This document shows positions 14,309-23,605 of a stretch of 37,441 nt of DNA, one piece after another (the stretch's first letter is position 1; every line of letters begins with the position of its first letter). This DNA is from a virus: the IMG/VR virus record IMGVR_UViG_3300025108_000157, positions 1 through 37,441 of that record; one strand, 5' to 3'. Made by a program: the position numbers and the translations under genes. A model generated the notes under the pieces. It was not told the origin of the DNA, searched no databases, and saw nothing but the letters and a program-made list of their open reading frames with translations.

Positions 14309-16344
14309 AAAATAGAAAAAGAAATAGTTTAGGTCAATTTGTTAAAGAATCTAAATCCGAAATTAGTTTTGTTAATTTAAGCACCTATACAAGTCCAGAA
14401 GTGACAGAAGTTCCAAACCAAGAATGGGTAGGTTATGGAGAAGATAACAATTACTTTCAATTTTTAATAGACAGATACAATGGAAGTCCTACAAACAATG
14501 CCTGTATTAATGGTATAAGTCAACAAATCTACGGTAAAGGTTTAGGAGCTACTGATTCTAACAGAAAACCAGAGCAGTATGCAGAAATGATTACATTATT
14601 TAAAAAGGATATTGTAAGAAAACTATGTTATGATCTAAAACTAATGGGTCAATGTGCAATGCAAATAATTTATTCTAAAGACAGAACTAAAATTGCTCAA
14701 ATAGAACATATGCCTATTGAAACATTAAGGGCAGAAAAATGTAATGAAGATGGAGATATACCAGCATACTATTATTTTAAAGATTGGTCTAAATTAAAAC
14801 CAAGTGATAAGCCATTAAGAATACCAGCTTATGGAATGTCAAAAGAAAACATAGAAATATATTACATAAAACCTTATAAATCAGGCTTTTACTACTATGC
14901 ACCAGTAGATTATCAGGGTGGCATACAATATGCAGAGCTTGAGGAGGAGATCAGTAACTATCATTTAAACAATATAATGAATGGTTTAAGTCCTTCAATG
15001 CTTATAAATTTCAATAATGGAACACCCAATCCACAAGAAAGAGAACTAATAGAGCAACGTATTGCACAAAAATTTAGTGGAACAAGTAATGCAGGTAAAT
15101 TTATATTATCATTTAACGACAATAAAGAAGCACAAGCAGAAATAACACCTGTTCAATTATCAGATGCTCACAATCAATACCAATTCTTAAGTGACGAATC
15201 ACAAAGTAAAGTATTAGTAGCTCATAGGGTAGTAAGTCCTATGCTTTTAGGTATAAAAGACAATACAGGTCTTGGAAACAATGCAGATGAAATAAAGACA
15301 GCATCCTTGCTTATGGATAACACCGTTATAAGACCGTTTCAGGAACTTTTAATAGATTGCTTTGACAACATACTCGCTTACAATAATATAGCCTTAAACC
15401 TATACTTTATTACGTTACAGCCATTAGAATTTACTGACGTTGACAGAAGTGTACAGACAGATGAAGAAATAGAAGAAGAAACTGGAATAAAAATGTCTAC
15501 TGATCTTAAAGAAATAGACGGATTTGAGGTTTACGAAACTAAAGAAGAAGCAGAAGAACAAGCAGAAAAAATGGGATGTTCTGGTCATCACGAACACAAA
15601 GAAGGAGATAAGGTTTGGTATATGCCTTGTGAATCACACGATGAAATTGACTTAAAAAAACCTTGTCAAGCTGGATATGAACAATATGGAATGAAAGTTA
15701 AGAACGGTAGGTTAGTGCCTAATTGTATTCCGATTAAAATGTCAAGCGAACTTGGAGAAGTTATTTTAGAAAATTTAAAAGGCGAAGTAATAAATGACGA
15801 ATGGGAACTTGTAGACGAATTACAAGAAGGCTCTGACATAAGCAATGAGGACTGGGCTAATATATGTATTGATGAAAAAAAGAGTTTGTTTCAACAATTA
15901 AAAGATGAAATTACTGCTAAACCTGATGGCTTTAGTTATTTAGATTCTAAAAACTATAAGATTAGATATAAGTATGTAGTAGGTTCTAAAAAACCAAGTA
16001 ATTCAACAAGAGATTTTTGTGAAAATATGATGCGTTTATCTAAATCAGGTATTGTTTATAGATTAGAAGATATTGACAAAGCGTCAAGAGAAGGAGTTAA
16101 CAAAGAATTAGGACATAAAGGCAAAGCATACGATTTGTTCAAATTCAAGGGTGGCATTTATTGTAGACATAAATGGATGCGTCAATTATATAGACTAAAA
16201 GCAAACACTAAACCATCTAAAGATTTAAGTGATTACAAGAAAACAAGAACAATACCTAAAACTTATATTAAGAATCCAAGAGGGACTAAACAATCACAAA
16301 TAGCACCAGTTAATATGCCTAATCAAGGAGCATACCCAAAATAG
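14305..16344 (+). CDS. Portal protein with long C-terminal extension
   Basis: A 679-residue protein. Residues 1-400 read as a portal: DNNYFQFLIDRYNGSPTNNACING near 48-70, then the GLGNNADEIKTASLL segment near 325-340 in the helical hinge. The portal ring is the DNA gate of the head. Residues 400-500 hold short Cys/His-rich and GYEQYGMKVKNGRLVPNC segments often attached to portals or minor head proteins in this phage group. Residues 560-640 (RDFCENMMRLSKSG, GGIYCRHKWMRQLY) resemble the C-terminal part of Mu gpF-like minor head proteins. The gene thus looks like a portal joined to a minor head protein domain. Confidence 0.75.
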   Translation: MKNRKRNSLGQFVKESKSEISFVNLSTYTSPEVTEVPNQEWVGYGEDNNYFQFLIDRYNGSPTNNACINGISQQIYGKGLGATDSNRKPEQYAEMITLFKKDIVRKLCYDLKLMGQCAMQIIYSKDRTKIAQIEHMPIETLRAEKCNEDGDIPAYYYFKDWSKLKPSDKPLRIPAYGMSKENIEIYYIKPYKSGFYYYAPVDYQGGIQYAELEEEISNYHLNNIMNGLSPSMLINFNNGTPNPQERELIEQRIAQKFSGTSNAGKFILSFNDNKEAQAEITPVQLSDAHNQYQFLSDESQSKVLVAHRVVSPMLLGIKDNTGLGNNADEIKTASLLMDNTVIRPFQELLIDCFDNILAYNNIALNLYFITLQPLEFTDVDRSVQTDEEIEEETGIKMSTDLKEIDGFEVYETKEEAEEQAEKMGCSGHHEHKEGDKVWYMPCESHDEIDLKKPCQAGYEQYGMKVKNGRLVPNCIPIKMSSELGEVILENLKGEVINDEWELVDELQEGSDISNEDWANICIDEKKSLFQQLKDEITAKPDGFSYLDSKNYKIRYKYVVGSKKPSNSTRDFCENMMRLSKSGIVYRLEDIDKASREGVNKELGHKGKAYDLFKFKGGIYCRHKWMRQLYRLKANTKPSKDLSDYKKTRTIPKTYIKNPRGTKQSQIAPVNMPNQGAYPK

Positions 16345-16350
16345 AAAATT

Positions 16351-16863
16351 ATGGCAACAGCATTATTTATAAATAGAACCGATTTAGTTAGAAATTCCAT
16401 AATAGATGGCAACGTAGATACTGATAAATTTATACAGTTTATCAAGATAGCTCAAGAAATAGATATACAAAACTATACAGGTACAGACTTATACAATAAA
16501 ATATCTACATTAATTGCTAATGGAGAAATTGATGACGTAGCTAATGCTAAATACAAAACATTACTTAACACATATTTACAGCCAATGTTGATATGGGCAG
16601 CTCAAGTATATTATATTCCATTTGCAAGTTATGCTATAAAAAATGGTGGTGTCTTTAAACATAGATCAGAAACAAGCGAAACAGTAAGTAAAAACGAAGT
16701 AGATTATTTAGTAGACAAAGCTCGTGAATTTATGGAATATTATTCAAGACGTTTTATTGATTTTATGTCGTTTAATCAATCAGACTATCCTGAATACACA
16801 AGTAACACAAATGACGACATTTATCCTGACTATGATGCATTATTTAATGGCTGGGTATTATGA
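16351..16863 (+). CDS. Head-tail connector / adaptor protein
   Basis: A 170-residue, helical protein directly after the portal. The N-terminal half (KFIQFIKIAQEIDIQNYTGTDLYNKI) has the form of gp6-like head-tail adaptors that bind the portal ring. The match is by pattern and by place. Its stop overlaps the next small ORF as ATGA. Confidence 0.6.
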   Translation: MATALFINRTDLVRNSIIDGNVDTDKFIQFIKIAQEIDIQNYTGTDLYNKISTLIANGEIDDVANAKYKTLLNTYLQPMLIWAAQVYYIPFASYAIKNGGVFKHRSETSETVSKNEVDYLVDKAREFMEYYSRRFIDFMSFNQSDYPEYTSNTNDDIYPDYDALFNGWVL

Positions 16864-16955
16864 GATATAAACCAAAACAAAAAAATATAGAAAAACTGAA
16901 AACGTTTTTAAAGAAACAAGAAATAAAAAATAAAAAATATGGCAAGTCTATTTAA
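16860..16955 (+). CDS. Very short basic ORF, uncertain
   Basis: 31 codons between connector and fibre, with ATGA overlap upstream and a 17-nt overlap with the fibre start downstream. It is Lys-rich with no visible relatives. The coupled layout is typical of real small phage genes, but the sequence could equally be the translated leader of the fibre gene. Confidence 0.3.
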   Translation: MRYKPKQKNIEKLKTFLKKQEIKNKKYGKSI

Positions 16956-19900
16956 CACAAGAATATCAGATACTTATTCAGGTTTAATCAAAACTATTGA
17001 TAATGCTGCTTTAACTTCAAGTTTAAAAGAGCTAACAGACGGTTCAGGATTAGCAAGTGGGGTATTTATGAATACAGCAGGAGATTTTAAAGTTACTGCT
17101 ATATTAGAATTTGGCTCTTTAAAAGATACAGGCGAAAATATAATTATAAGCAAGTTTGTAGATGCTGCAGATGGCGTTTTAAACAACGATAACGACACTT
17201 CAATCCCTACAACTGCTGCTATTATAGATTATGTACAAGGACACGTTACATTACAGGATTTAGACTTTGAAGGAGATACTGGAAATGGTTCTGTAGATTT
17301 AGATTCACAATTATTAGACATTGCTGGAACTGCAAATCAAATTACAACAGTAGCATCAAACCAAACATTAACAATTTCTTTTAATTCAAGTGGTGTTGTT
17401 CTGCCTGACGGATCAACTGCAACTACACAAACACAAGGAGATAATTCTACAAAGGTTGCTACAACTGCATATGTAGACATATTAGATGCAGCTTCTGATT
17501 TAGATTTTTCTGGTGATAGTGGAACAGGAGATGTAAACCTTAACACACAAACATTTGCCGTAACAGGAACTGCAAATCAAATAACAACTGCAGCTTTGGG
17601 TCAAGGATTAAGTTTAAGTTTACCTGCAACAGTACATAGAGACTTACAAGGAAACGTAACAGGTAACGTTACAGGAGACTTAACAGGAAATGTAACTGCA
17701 ACATCTGTATTAGCTAATGGTGTTACTGCAACAACACAAGCATCAAGTGACGATTCAACAAAAGTAGCGACAACTGCTTATGTAAAAGGTTTAAACAATG
17801 CAAGTGATTTAGATTTTACAACAGATTCAGGAAGTGGTGCAGTAGTTTTAAATTCAGAAACGTTTAGTGTTTTAGGAACAACTAATGAAATAGAAACATC
17901 AGGTTCTGGTCAGGCAGTAACAATAGGTTTACCAAGTACAGTAAATGTAAATGTAACTGGTAATCTTACAGGAAATGTTACTGGAAACGTGACAGGGAAT
18001 GTTACTGGAAATGTAACTGGAGATTTAACAGGAAACGCAGATACAGCTACAGCTTGGGAAACTGCAAGGGATTTATCTTTAACAGGTCAAGCAACAGGTA
18101 CAATATCAAGTGTAGACGGAACAGGAAATGTAAGTGGTGCAGTAACATTAGACAATAATTCAGTAACAAGTAAAGTATTAACAGGATTAACTTCTCCTTC
18201 TGCAAGTTCTGTTTTAGCAACAGATACAATAGTTGAAGGATTTGGTAAACTACAATCACAAGTAAATGGATTAGCAGGTGGTTTAAGATTTATGGGTTCT
18301 TGGGATGCAGATACTAATTCTCCAGTATTAAGTTCTGGGGGTGGGGAAGCTGCAAACGGAACAACAACTGCAACAACAGCAAATAAATTAGTAGATAGTT
18401 CTGCAAGTTTTACAAGTACAGTAACGGTAGGAGATCAAGTAGTCAATCAAGTAGACGGTCAAACTGCTTTAGTTTCAAACGTAGATAGCGATACAACACT
18501 TTCTTTAAGTGCAGATATAATGTTAACAGGAGAAGCCTATACAATAGATAATAGTCCTTTTATAACGCAAGGTCATTATTATGTTGTAAGCGTTGGGGGG
18601 ACTACTACATTAAATGGTATATCTAACTGGACTGTAGGAGACTGGGTTATAGCTGGTGCAAACAATCAATGGACTAAATTAGATCATTCACAAATAGACG
18701 GAACAGGAACAACAGGAAATTTAACTAAATGGTCAGCAACACAAGTAATAGCAGATTCAATAGTTTCAGAATCAGGAAGTGCAATTACAGTAGATGGCTC
18801 ATTAAGTACAAACACTAATTTAAGTTCAACAGGTAACTTTGCAGTAAATACAGATAAATTTACAGTTGCTGCTTCAAGTGGAAATACTGCTTTTACAGGA
18901 GATTTAGCAATCAACACAAATAAGTTTACAGTAAATGCTACAACAGGAAATACTTTAGTTGCAGGAACTTTAGATGTTACAGGAAAAACAACATTTGCAG
19001 ATGACATAACAATTTCAGACGGAACACCTATACTTGATTTCGAAGACACCAATAATACAGATAACAACTGGAGAATGGAAGCAAGGGGTTCTTTTGGAGG
19101 ATTCTTTTTTCAATCTTTTGATAATAATTTCCAAACTGGAAGTACAGTTTTATTTGCTAAATCTAGTAATGGATATATAGGACTTGGTGGAAATACTAAT
19201 CCTCAAGCAGAATTAGACATTACAGGAGGTTTAATTGCAGAAGATGTCTTTACAACAACTTCGACTGGGTCAAGTATTACAGTTTCAAGAGATGCAGTTC
19301 CAACTTCTGGAAATAGTTTAGGTAAATTCGAATTTAGTGGCGAAGATATAGATACAGGTAACCAATATGTAACTGCTCAAATAAGTGCATCTGCAGAAGC
19401 TAACTGGGCTACAAGTTCAAGAACTACCCAACTTAATTTTAATACTACAACAGGAGGTGTATTATCAAGAGCTTTAACACTAAAAGGTAACAACGATGCT
19501 GAATTTGAAGGAAACGTAGGAATTAATGATACTATTTCAGGCAACTTTACTACAAATTATGATACAAAATTATTAGTAGGTGGTGAAATAGTTGCAAGAA
19601 GTTTAACAGCGAGTGCATCAATGATTTCAATAGGTGGTGATTCTACTTCTGCATTTATTAAAGTAGGTAAACAAGATGGTTCTCAAACAGCAAGACCATT
19701 AAGAATAGAGGTAGGCACAAGTGAAGTAATGAATATAGACAGTTCTGGAAACTTTGGATTAAATGCAGAAGCTGAAAATTCAACAGGTACTTGGAGAAAT
19801 TTCCAATTTGGGAGTTTAAGTATGTTTGCAAGAGCTAATAATGCAAATCCAGATGGCGGTATTGGAACAAACTTTAAGTTTACAACAGCTAGTGAAGAAC

Positions 19901-21159
19901 AAAGAATTTCAGCACACGCAACAAGTAGAATTTGGTTTAATGATGATGTAATTAATTTCCAAAATGCAGGTACAGGAACAGCAAATTCTGCAATTACTTG
20001 GGCACAAAGAATGGTTATAGACAGTTCTGGAAACGTAGGAATTGGAGATACTTTACCCGTAACTACTTTAGATGTTAGAGGAGACGCTACGGGACAACCT
20101 GCTACTTCGGGAACTACTGTAAGCGACGGAACAAGATTAAGACTTGCATCAACAACAAGCTCAACTTTATCTGCAAGTTTAGATTTTGGTTTAGGAACTT
20201 CATCAAGAGCTTGGATACAGTCTACAAGTATAACTGATTTAAGCGACGGTAATACACTTTTATTAAATCCAAACGGAGGAAACGTAGGAATTGGAACTGA
20301 TGACCCTCAAAGAATTTTGCATACATCAGGCGACCTTGTAAGATTTGATAACGCAGGAACTTCTGCTATTCTACTTTTAGATACAACAAATAATGAAGGT
20401 TATAGAATTGTAACAAACAAAGATAATGGAGCTTTTTCTATAGAAGATATGGGAACTGCTACAAGTGGTTCAGGTACAGAAAGATTGCGTATAACATCTG
20501 CGGGGGATATTGGAATAAATGCTACTGCTTCATTCAGATTTAATGGTGCAGGAGATAATACACACGCTGTAGGGTATGATTCAACTATTGATGGCTCTTT
20601 TTTACGAGGACAACTTGGAATGAGGTTTTTAACTGGAACTGGTGGTGGTTCAGAAAAAATGCGCATAACATCTGTGGGGGAATTATTAAAGGGAATACAA
20701 ACTGCAGCAGGTCAAGGAACTTTAGCAGATTTTAATAGTTCTGAAATGGGTAATGGTTATATAAATTTATGTCGTGATGATACTGCTACTATAAAACAAA
20801 TAAGATTTGGTAAAAATGGTAGTGAAGTTGGTTCAATCTCAACAACTGGTTCTACAACCGCATTTAATGAAACATCAGATTATAGATTAAAAGAAGATTT
20901 ACAAGATTTTGCAGGATTAGATATGGTTTCTAAAATACCTGTTTACGACTTTAAATGGAAATTAGATGAAAGTAGAAGCTATGGAGTTATGGCTCACGAA
21001 CTTCAAGAAGTTTTACCTCAAGCAGTTGTAGGAGAAAAAGATGCAGAAGAAATGCAAGGTGTTGATTATTCTAAAATAGTTCCTTTGTTAGTTAAGTCAA
21101 TACAAGAACTAAAAGCAGAAGTAGACAAATTGAAACAAGAATGTAAATGTAAAAATTAG
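16939..21159 (+). CDS. Tail fibre with S74 intramolecular chaperone
   Basis: A 1406-residue receptor-binding fibre. After an N-terminal part of about 100 residues come three related repeats starting near 106, 185 and 289 (DLDF-D-G-G-V-L and STKVATTAYV ends) and two runs of GNVTG-type repeats. The middle is a long beta-rich region. The C-terminus (about 1310-1400) is a Peptidase_S74 chaperone: NETSDYRLKEDL places Ser1313 and Lys1318 five apart, the Ser-Lys dyad spacing known for endosialidase-type autocleavage, then YDFKWK, YGVMAHELQEVLP and a coiled-coil end. The chaperone trimerises the fibre and then cuts itself off. Tail protein; likely the host-range determinant. Confidence 0.88.
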   Translation: MASLFNTRISDTYSGLIKTIDNAALTSSLKELTDGSGLASGVFMNTAGDFKVTAILEFGSLKDTGENIIISKFVDAADGVLNNDNDTSIPTTAAIIDYVQGHVTLQDLDFEGDTGNGSVDLDSQLLDIAGTANQITTVASNQTLTISFNSSGVVLPDGSTATTQTQGDNSTKVATTAYVDILDAASDLDFSGDSGTGDVNLNTQTFAVTGTANQITTAALGQGLSLSLPATVHRDLQGNVTGNVTGDLTGNVTATSVLANGVTATTQASSDDSTKVATTAYVKGLNNASDLDFTTDSGSGAVVLNSETFSVLGTTNEIETSGSGQAVTIGLPSTVNVNVTGNLTGNVTGNVTGNVTGNVTGDLTGNADTATAWETARDLSLTGQATGTISSVDGTGNVSGAVTLDNNSVTSKVLTGLTSPSASSVLATDTIVEGFGKLQSQVNGLAGGLRFMGSWDADTNSPVLSSGGGEAANGTTTATTANKLVDSSASFTSTVTVGDQVVNQVDGQTALVSNVDSDTTLSLSADIMLTGEAYTIDNSPFITQGHYYVVSVGGTTTLNGISNWTVGDWVIAGANNQWTKLDHSQIDGTGTTGNLTKWSATQVIADSIVSESGSAITVDGSLSTNTNLSSTGNFAVNTDKFTVAASSGNTAFTGDLAINTNKFTVNATTGNTLVAGTLDVTGKTTFADDITISDGTPILDFEDTNNTDNNWRMEARGSFGGFFFQSFDNNFQTGSTVLFAKSSNGYIGLGGNTNPQAELDITGGLIAEDVFTTTSTGSSITVSRDAVPTSGNSLGKFEFSGEDIDTGNQYVTAQISASAEANWATSSRTTQLNFNTTTGGVLSRALTLKGNNDAEFEGNVGINDTISGNFTTNYDTKLLVGGEIVARSLTASASMISIGGDSTSAFIKVGKQDGSQTARPLRIEVGTSEVMNIDSSGNFGLNAEAENSTGTWRNFQFGSLSMFARANNANPDGGIGTNFKFTTASEEQRISAHATSRIWFNDDVINFQNAGTGTANSAITWAQRMVIDSSGNVGIGDTLPVTTLDVRGDATGQPATSGTTVSDGTRLRLASTTSSTLSASLDFGLGTSSRAWIQSTSITDLSDGNTLLLNPNGGNVGIGTDDPQRILHTSGDLVRFDNAGTSAILLLDTTNNEGYRIVTNKDNGAFSIEDMGTATSGSGTERLRITSAGDIGINATASFRFNGAGDNTHAVGYDSTIDGSFLRGQLGMRFLTGTGGGSEKMRITSVGELLKGIQTAAGQGTLADFNSSEMGNGYINLCRDDTATIKQIRFGKNGSEVGSISTTGSTTAFNETSDYRLKEDLQDFAGLDMVSKIPVYDFKWKLDESRSYGVMAHELQEVLPQAVVGEKDAEEMQGVDYSKIVPLLVKSIQELKAEVDKLKQECKCKN
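17643..18034 (+). repeat. Two arrays of GNVTG-coding repeats in fibre gene
   Basis: Degenerate 15-nt units of the kind GGAAATGTTACTGGA repeat at about 17643-17695 and 17952-18034, separated by a unique stretch. They encode GNVTG/GDLTG units. Degenerate in-frame arrays like this can change copy number by recombination. Confidence 0.7.
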
Positions 21160-21191
21160 TATATTTATATCTTAATCATAAATTTAATAAA

Positions 21192-21425
21192 ATGTCAAAA
21201 ATTACAAAAGAAGAATTAAAAGATTTACAAGAACAACAAGGTAAGCTAAATGCTATTAAGCACGACATCGGATTGTTAAGTACACAAATCCATAGCTTAA
21301 ACCATATGTATGCAGATGAAATTTCTAAACAAGCAGAATCAAAGAAATCATTAGAAGAAAAATATGGTAAAATTAACATAGACCTAAAAGATGGGTCATA
21401 TGAAGAAATTAAAGAAGAAAAATAA
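21192..21425 (+). CDS. Small coiled-coil protein, unknown
   Basis: A 77-residue, highly charged helical protein (KITKEELKDLQEQQGKLNAI) ending in a short acidic beta segment (YGKINIDLKDGSYEEI). Proteins of this type are common after fibres in marine phages, function unknown. The stop overlaps the holin-like start (TAATG). Confidence 0.65.
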   Translation: MSKITKEELKDLQEQQGKLNAIKHDIGLLSTQIHSLNHMYADEISKQAESKKSLEEKYGKINIDLKDGSYEEIKEEK

Positions 21426-21595
21426 TGAGTTTACAGGATATGAAATTGTATGTATTAAATTTTTCAGCGTTTACGTTAAGCTTTACTAATATAGATATGG
21501 TATTAAAAATAATACTACTTACAGTTACAATCCTGTACACAACTCACAAATGGTATTTAATGTATGAAGAAAATAAGCGAAAACATAAGCTATAA
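21425..21595 (+). CDS. Small one-pass membrane protein, holin-like
   Basis: A 56-residue protein with one hydrophobic segment at about 25-41 (VLKIILLTVTILYTTHKW) and a basic C-terminus. It sits directly before an endolysin and overlaps it by 32 nt, the usual place of a holin or antiholin. A second membrane protein of clearer holin type lies at 23064. Function is inferred from place. Confidence 0.55.
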   Translation: MSLQDMKLYVLNFSAFTLSFTNIDMVLKIILLTVTILYTTHKWYLMYEENKRKHKL

Positions 21596-22037
21596 GGAAG
21601 CAGTACGTTCCGAAACAGCAAAACGTTTAGGTATATCAAACAAACCTAAAAAAGAGCATATTGAAAATATGGAGTTAATTGCAGAAAAAATCTTTCAGCC
21701 ATTAAGAGAATGGGTTAACCACCCTATAAGAATTAATAGTTTTTATAGATCAGAAGAATTAAATTCAAGAATTGGTGGTGCTATTTCATCAGCTCATAAA
21801 GACGGTTTAGCTATTGATTTAGATTCTTTAGGAGGTAAAACTAATTTAGAAATGCTTCATTACATAAAAGACAATTTAGACTTTGATATTTTAATTAATG
21901 AATATCCTAATGAAGAAGGCGAACCTAAATGGATTCACGTAAGTTGGAATAAAAAGAAAAACAGAAAACAAGTTTTAGAAATAAAACGCAAAGGCAGATA
22001 CTACACTTATACAGGCGAATGTAAAAGCTGTAAATGA
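21564..22037 (+). CDS. Endolysin, M15-type peptidase
   Basis: A 157-residue peptidase. The zinc-binding pattern is SAHKDGLAIDL (H78, D85) and WIHVSW (H125), with the substrate-binding region INSFYRSEELNSRIGG just before. M15 enzymes cut the peptide links of peptidoglycan. It is preceded by a holin-like gene and followed by a second membrane protein, so this forms a lysis block. The start at 21564 overlaps the previous gene. Confidence 0.8.
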   Translation: MKKISENISYKEAVRSETAKRLGISNKPKKEHIENMELIAEKIFQPLREWVNHPIRINSFYRSEELNSRIGGAISSAHKDGLAIDLDSLGGKTNLEMLHYIKDNLDFDILINEYPNEEGEPKWIHVSWNKKKNRKQVLEIKRKGRYYTYTGECKSCK

Positions 22038-22195
22038 AAAAAGTAGAATTTGCTATAATTGAAAGGTTCGCTCTTGGCATATTAATTGGTTTTAGTTATT
22101 TGCCAGAAGATGAGCATACTGACTTTACAGAGTTAAACATTTATGTAGTATTTATAGTACTACATTTTAAATTTTATAATAATGCCGATACCTAA
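22034..22195 (+). CDS. Small membrane-like protein, unknown
   Basis: A 53-residue ORF with two short hydrophobic stretches (about 11-23 and 36-45) separated by an acidic loop. It overlaps the endolysin stop (ATGA) and the next gene by 14 nt. Probably part of the lysis block, perhaps spanin- or holin-associated, but the sequence gives no direct evidence. Confidence 0.45.
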   Translation: MKKVEFAIIERFALGILIGFSYLPEDEHTDFTELNIYVVFIVLHFKFYNNADT

Positions 22196-22622
22196 AAAAA
22201 AGCAAGGAGAACAACAAAAGAATTTTATGATGCGTTGTGTTCCAGAACTTATGAAATATCACAAAAAAGACCAAGCAATAGCAATGTGTTATGATGCTTT
22301 TAAAGGTTCAGTAGAATTAGAATCATATAACGATTACCCACAAGGTGCAGTAAACAACGCTAAACGTGCTTTAAAATGGGCAGAAAAAAATGGATGGGGT
22401 TCTTGTGGAGAAGCAACAGGAAAAAAAAGAGCATCACAAATAGCAAAAAAACAAAACATAACAAGAGATACTATAGCAAGAATGGCATCATTTAAAAGAC
22501 ATCAACAACATAAAGATGTTCCTTATTCAGAAGGGTGTGGGGGTCTTATGTGGGATGCTTGGGGAGGTTCTGCTGGTATTAACTGGGCTATAAACAAACT
22601 CAAACAAATAGATAAAAAATGA
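22182..22622 (+). CDS. Conserved phage protein with Cys/Trp-rich domain
   Basis: A 146-residue protein with two parts. Residues 1-42 match the short FMMRCVPELMK-AIAMCYDAF segment found on several structural proteins; residues 50-146 (YPQGAVNNAKRALKWAE, then RHQQHKDVPYSEGCGGLMWDAWGG) are a domain I know from portal- or protease-linked proteins in other phages of Bacteroidetes. Function unknown. Here it stands alone in the lysis region. Confidence 0.6.
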   Translation: MPIPKKKQGEQQKNFMMRCVPELMKYHKKDQAIAMCYDAFKGSVELESYNDYPQGAVNNAKRALKWAEKNGWGSCGEATGKKRASQIAKKQNITRDTIARMASFKRHQQHKDVPYSEGCGGLMWDAWGGSAGINWAINKLKQIDKK

Positions 22623-22963
22623 AAATATTATTATTTTTATTATTAATAGTTAGTTGTGGAACATACGACACAAAACCTAAAATACAAATTACTCACGTGT
22701 TAGCTGTAACAGAACAAGGCGATACGCTACGATTACCTATTAATATGATTAGACCTAATATTTATTACAATGTTATTTCATATCCTAATTATTCAAGATA
22801 TTATGATAATTGGTATAACAATAATTGGAATCGAAATTATAGAAATAATCAACCGATTTATGTAGAAAAAAATAACAATAAAACTATTGATAAACAAAAA
22901 GTAGAAACGAAAGACATATCAAGGCTTGAGGTAAATGATAGTAAAATAAAAATGAAACAATAA
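22619..22963 (+). CDS. Putative lipoprotein
   Basis: A 114-residue protein with a short signal peptide ending LLLIVSC, a lipobox with Cys13 as the likely lipidated residue. The rest is rich in Asn, Tyr and Lys with no known domain. It sits between lysis-region genes. Likely roles are an outer spanin part (Rz1-like) or a superinfection-exclusion lipoprotein; the sequence does not decide. Confidence 0.6.
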   Translation: MKILLFLLLIVSCGTYDTKPKIQITHVLAVTEQGDTLRLPINMIRPNIYYNVISYPNYSRYYDNWYNNNWNRNYRNNQPIYVEKNNNKTIDKQKVETKDISRLEVNDSKIKMKQ

Positions 22964-22966
22964 ATT

Positions 22967-23107
22967 ATGGATATTATAAAACATATATTAGGAATTTGTG
23001 GAGATCATTGGCATCCTAACTTATTTACAATTTTAGCTACATTAATTATATTAAAATTAGTTTATGAAAAAAATATTAGCAAAACTTTTTGGAGGAGCAG
23101 GAGGTAG
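22967..23107 (+). CDS. Small membrane protein before holin
   Basis: A 46-residue ORF with one hydrophobic segment (residues 18-33) and an N-terminal HILGICGDHWHP segment. It overlaps the holin start by 44 nt in another frame. Similar short proteins often precede 3TM holins in phages of Bacteroidetes. It may modify holin timing; not demonstrated. Confidence 0.5.
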   Translation: MDIIKHILGICGDHWHPNLFTILATLIILKLVYEKNISKTFWRSRR

Positions 23108-23471
23108 TATAGCTGAAAAAATATCTAACATTATTGATAAACATACTTTTAGTAAAGTTGAAAAAGCTCAATTTGAAAAAGAGATGGAGGAGATATTTAT
23201 AAAAGCTGAACTTGATCTTGAAAAAGAAATAACAAATCGTCACGCAAACGATATGGTAAGTGATAGTTGGTTAAGTAAAAACATTAGACCAATGCTTACT
23301 ATATTTTCTTTAGTTCTATATACTCTATTTGCTTTAATAGACGGAAATATAGGAGAATTTAACATAGCTAATCAGTATGTAGACTTACTTGGTCAAATAG
23401 TTATAATGAGTTTAGGGTTTTACTTTACATCAAGAGGTATAGAAAAAACAGCAAAGATCATTAAGAAATAA
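23064..23471 (+). CDS. Holin of the three-TM (GTA-holin-like) type
   Basis: A 135-residue protein. The first 70 residues are charged and helical; DSWLSKNIRPMLTIFSLVLYTLFAL begins at about residue 72 and is the hallmark of the 3TM GTA-type holin family, with a further hydrophobic span at 105-122 and a basic C-terminus. Holins open the inner membrane for the endolysin. Fits the lysis block, with the M15 endolysin 1 kb upstream. Confidence 0.7.
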   Translation: MKKILAKLFGGAGGSIAEKISNIIDKHTFSKVEKAQFEKEMEEIFIKAELDLEKEITNRHANDMVSDSWLSKNIRPMLTIFSLVLYTLFALIDGNIGEFNIANQYVDLLGQIVIMSLGFYFTSRGIEKTAKIIKK

Positions 23472-23605
23472 TGGCTAAAGGTATTAATATAAACACATAT
23501 AAGAGCAAATCAAGAAAGCGTAAAGGGATACACGCTAAAAGTAAAATGAGTGCCTTAAAAAGCTCTAAAAACTATTTTAAGAAATATAAAGGTCAAGGTA
23601 AATAA
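23471..23605 (+). CDS. Small basic conserved protein
   Basis: A 44-residue Lys/Arg-rich protein whose first codon overlaps the holin stop. The HAKSKMSALKSSKNYFKKYKGQGK ending, read in parts, is a small conserved basic pattern common in phages of Bacteroidetes. It probably binds nucleic acid or is a minor structural protein; unknown. Confidence 0.6.
   Translation: MAKGININTYKSKSRKRKGIHAKSKMSALKSSKNYFKKYKGQGK

Noticed and set aside
17643-18034. CRISPR array
   Set aside because: The repeats are in-frame GNVTG coding units without unique spacers of constant length; they belong to the fibre gene.
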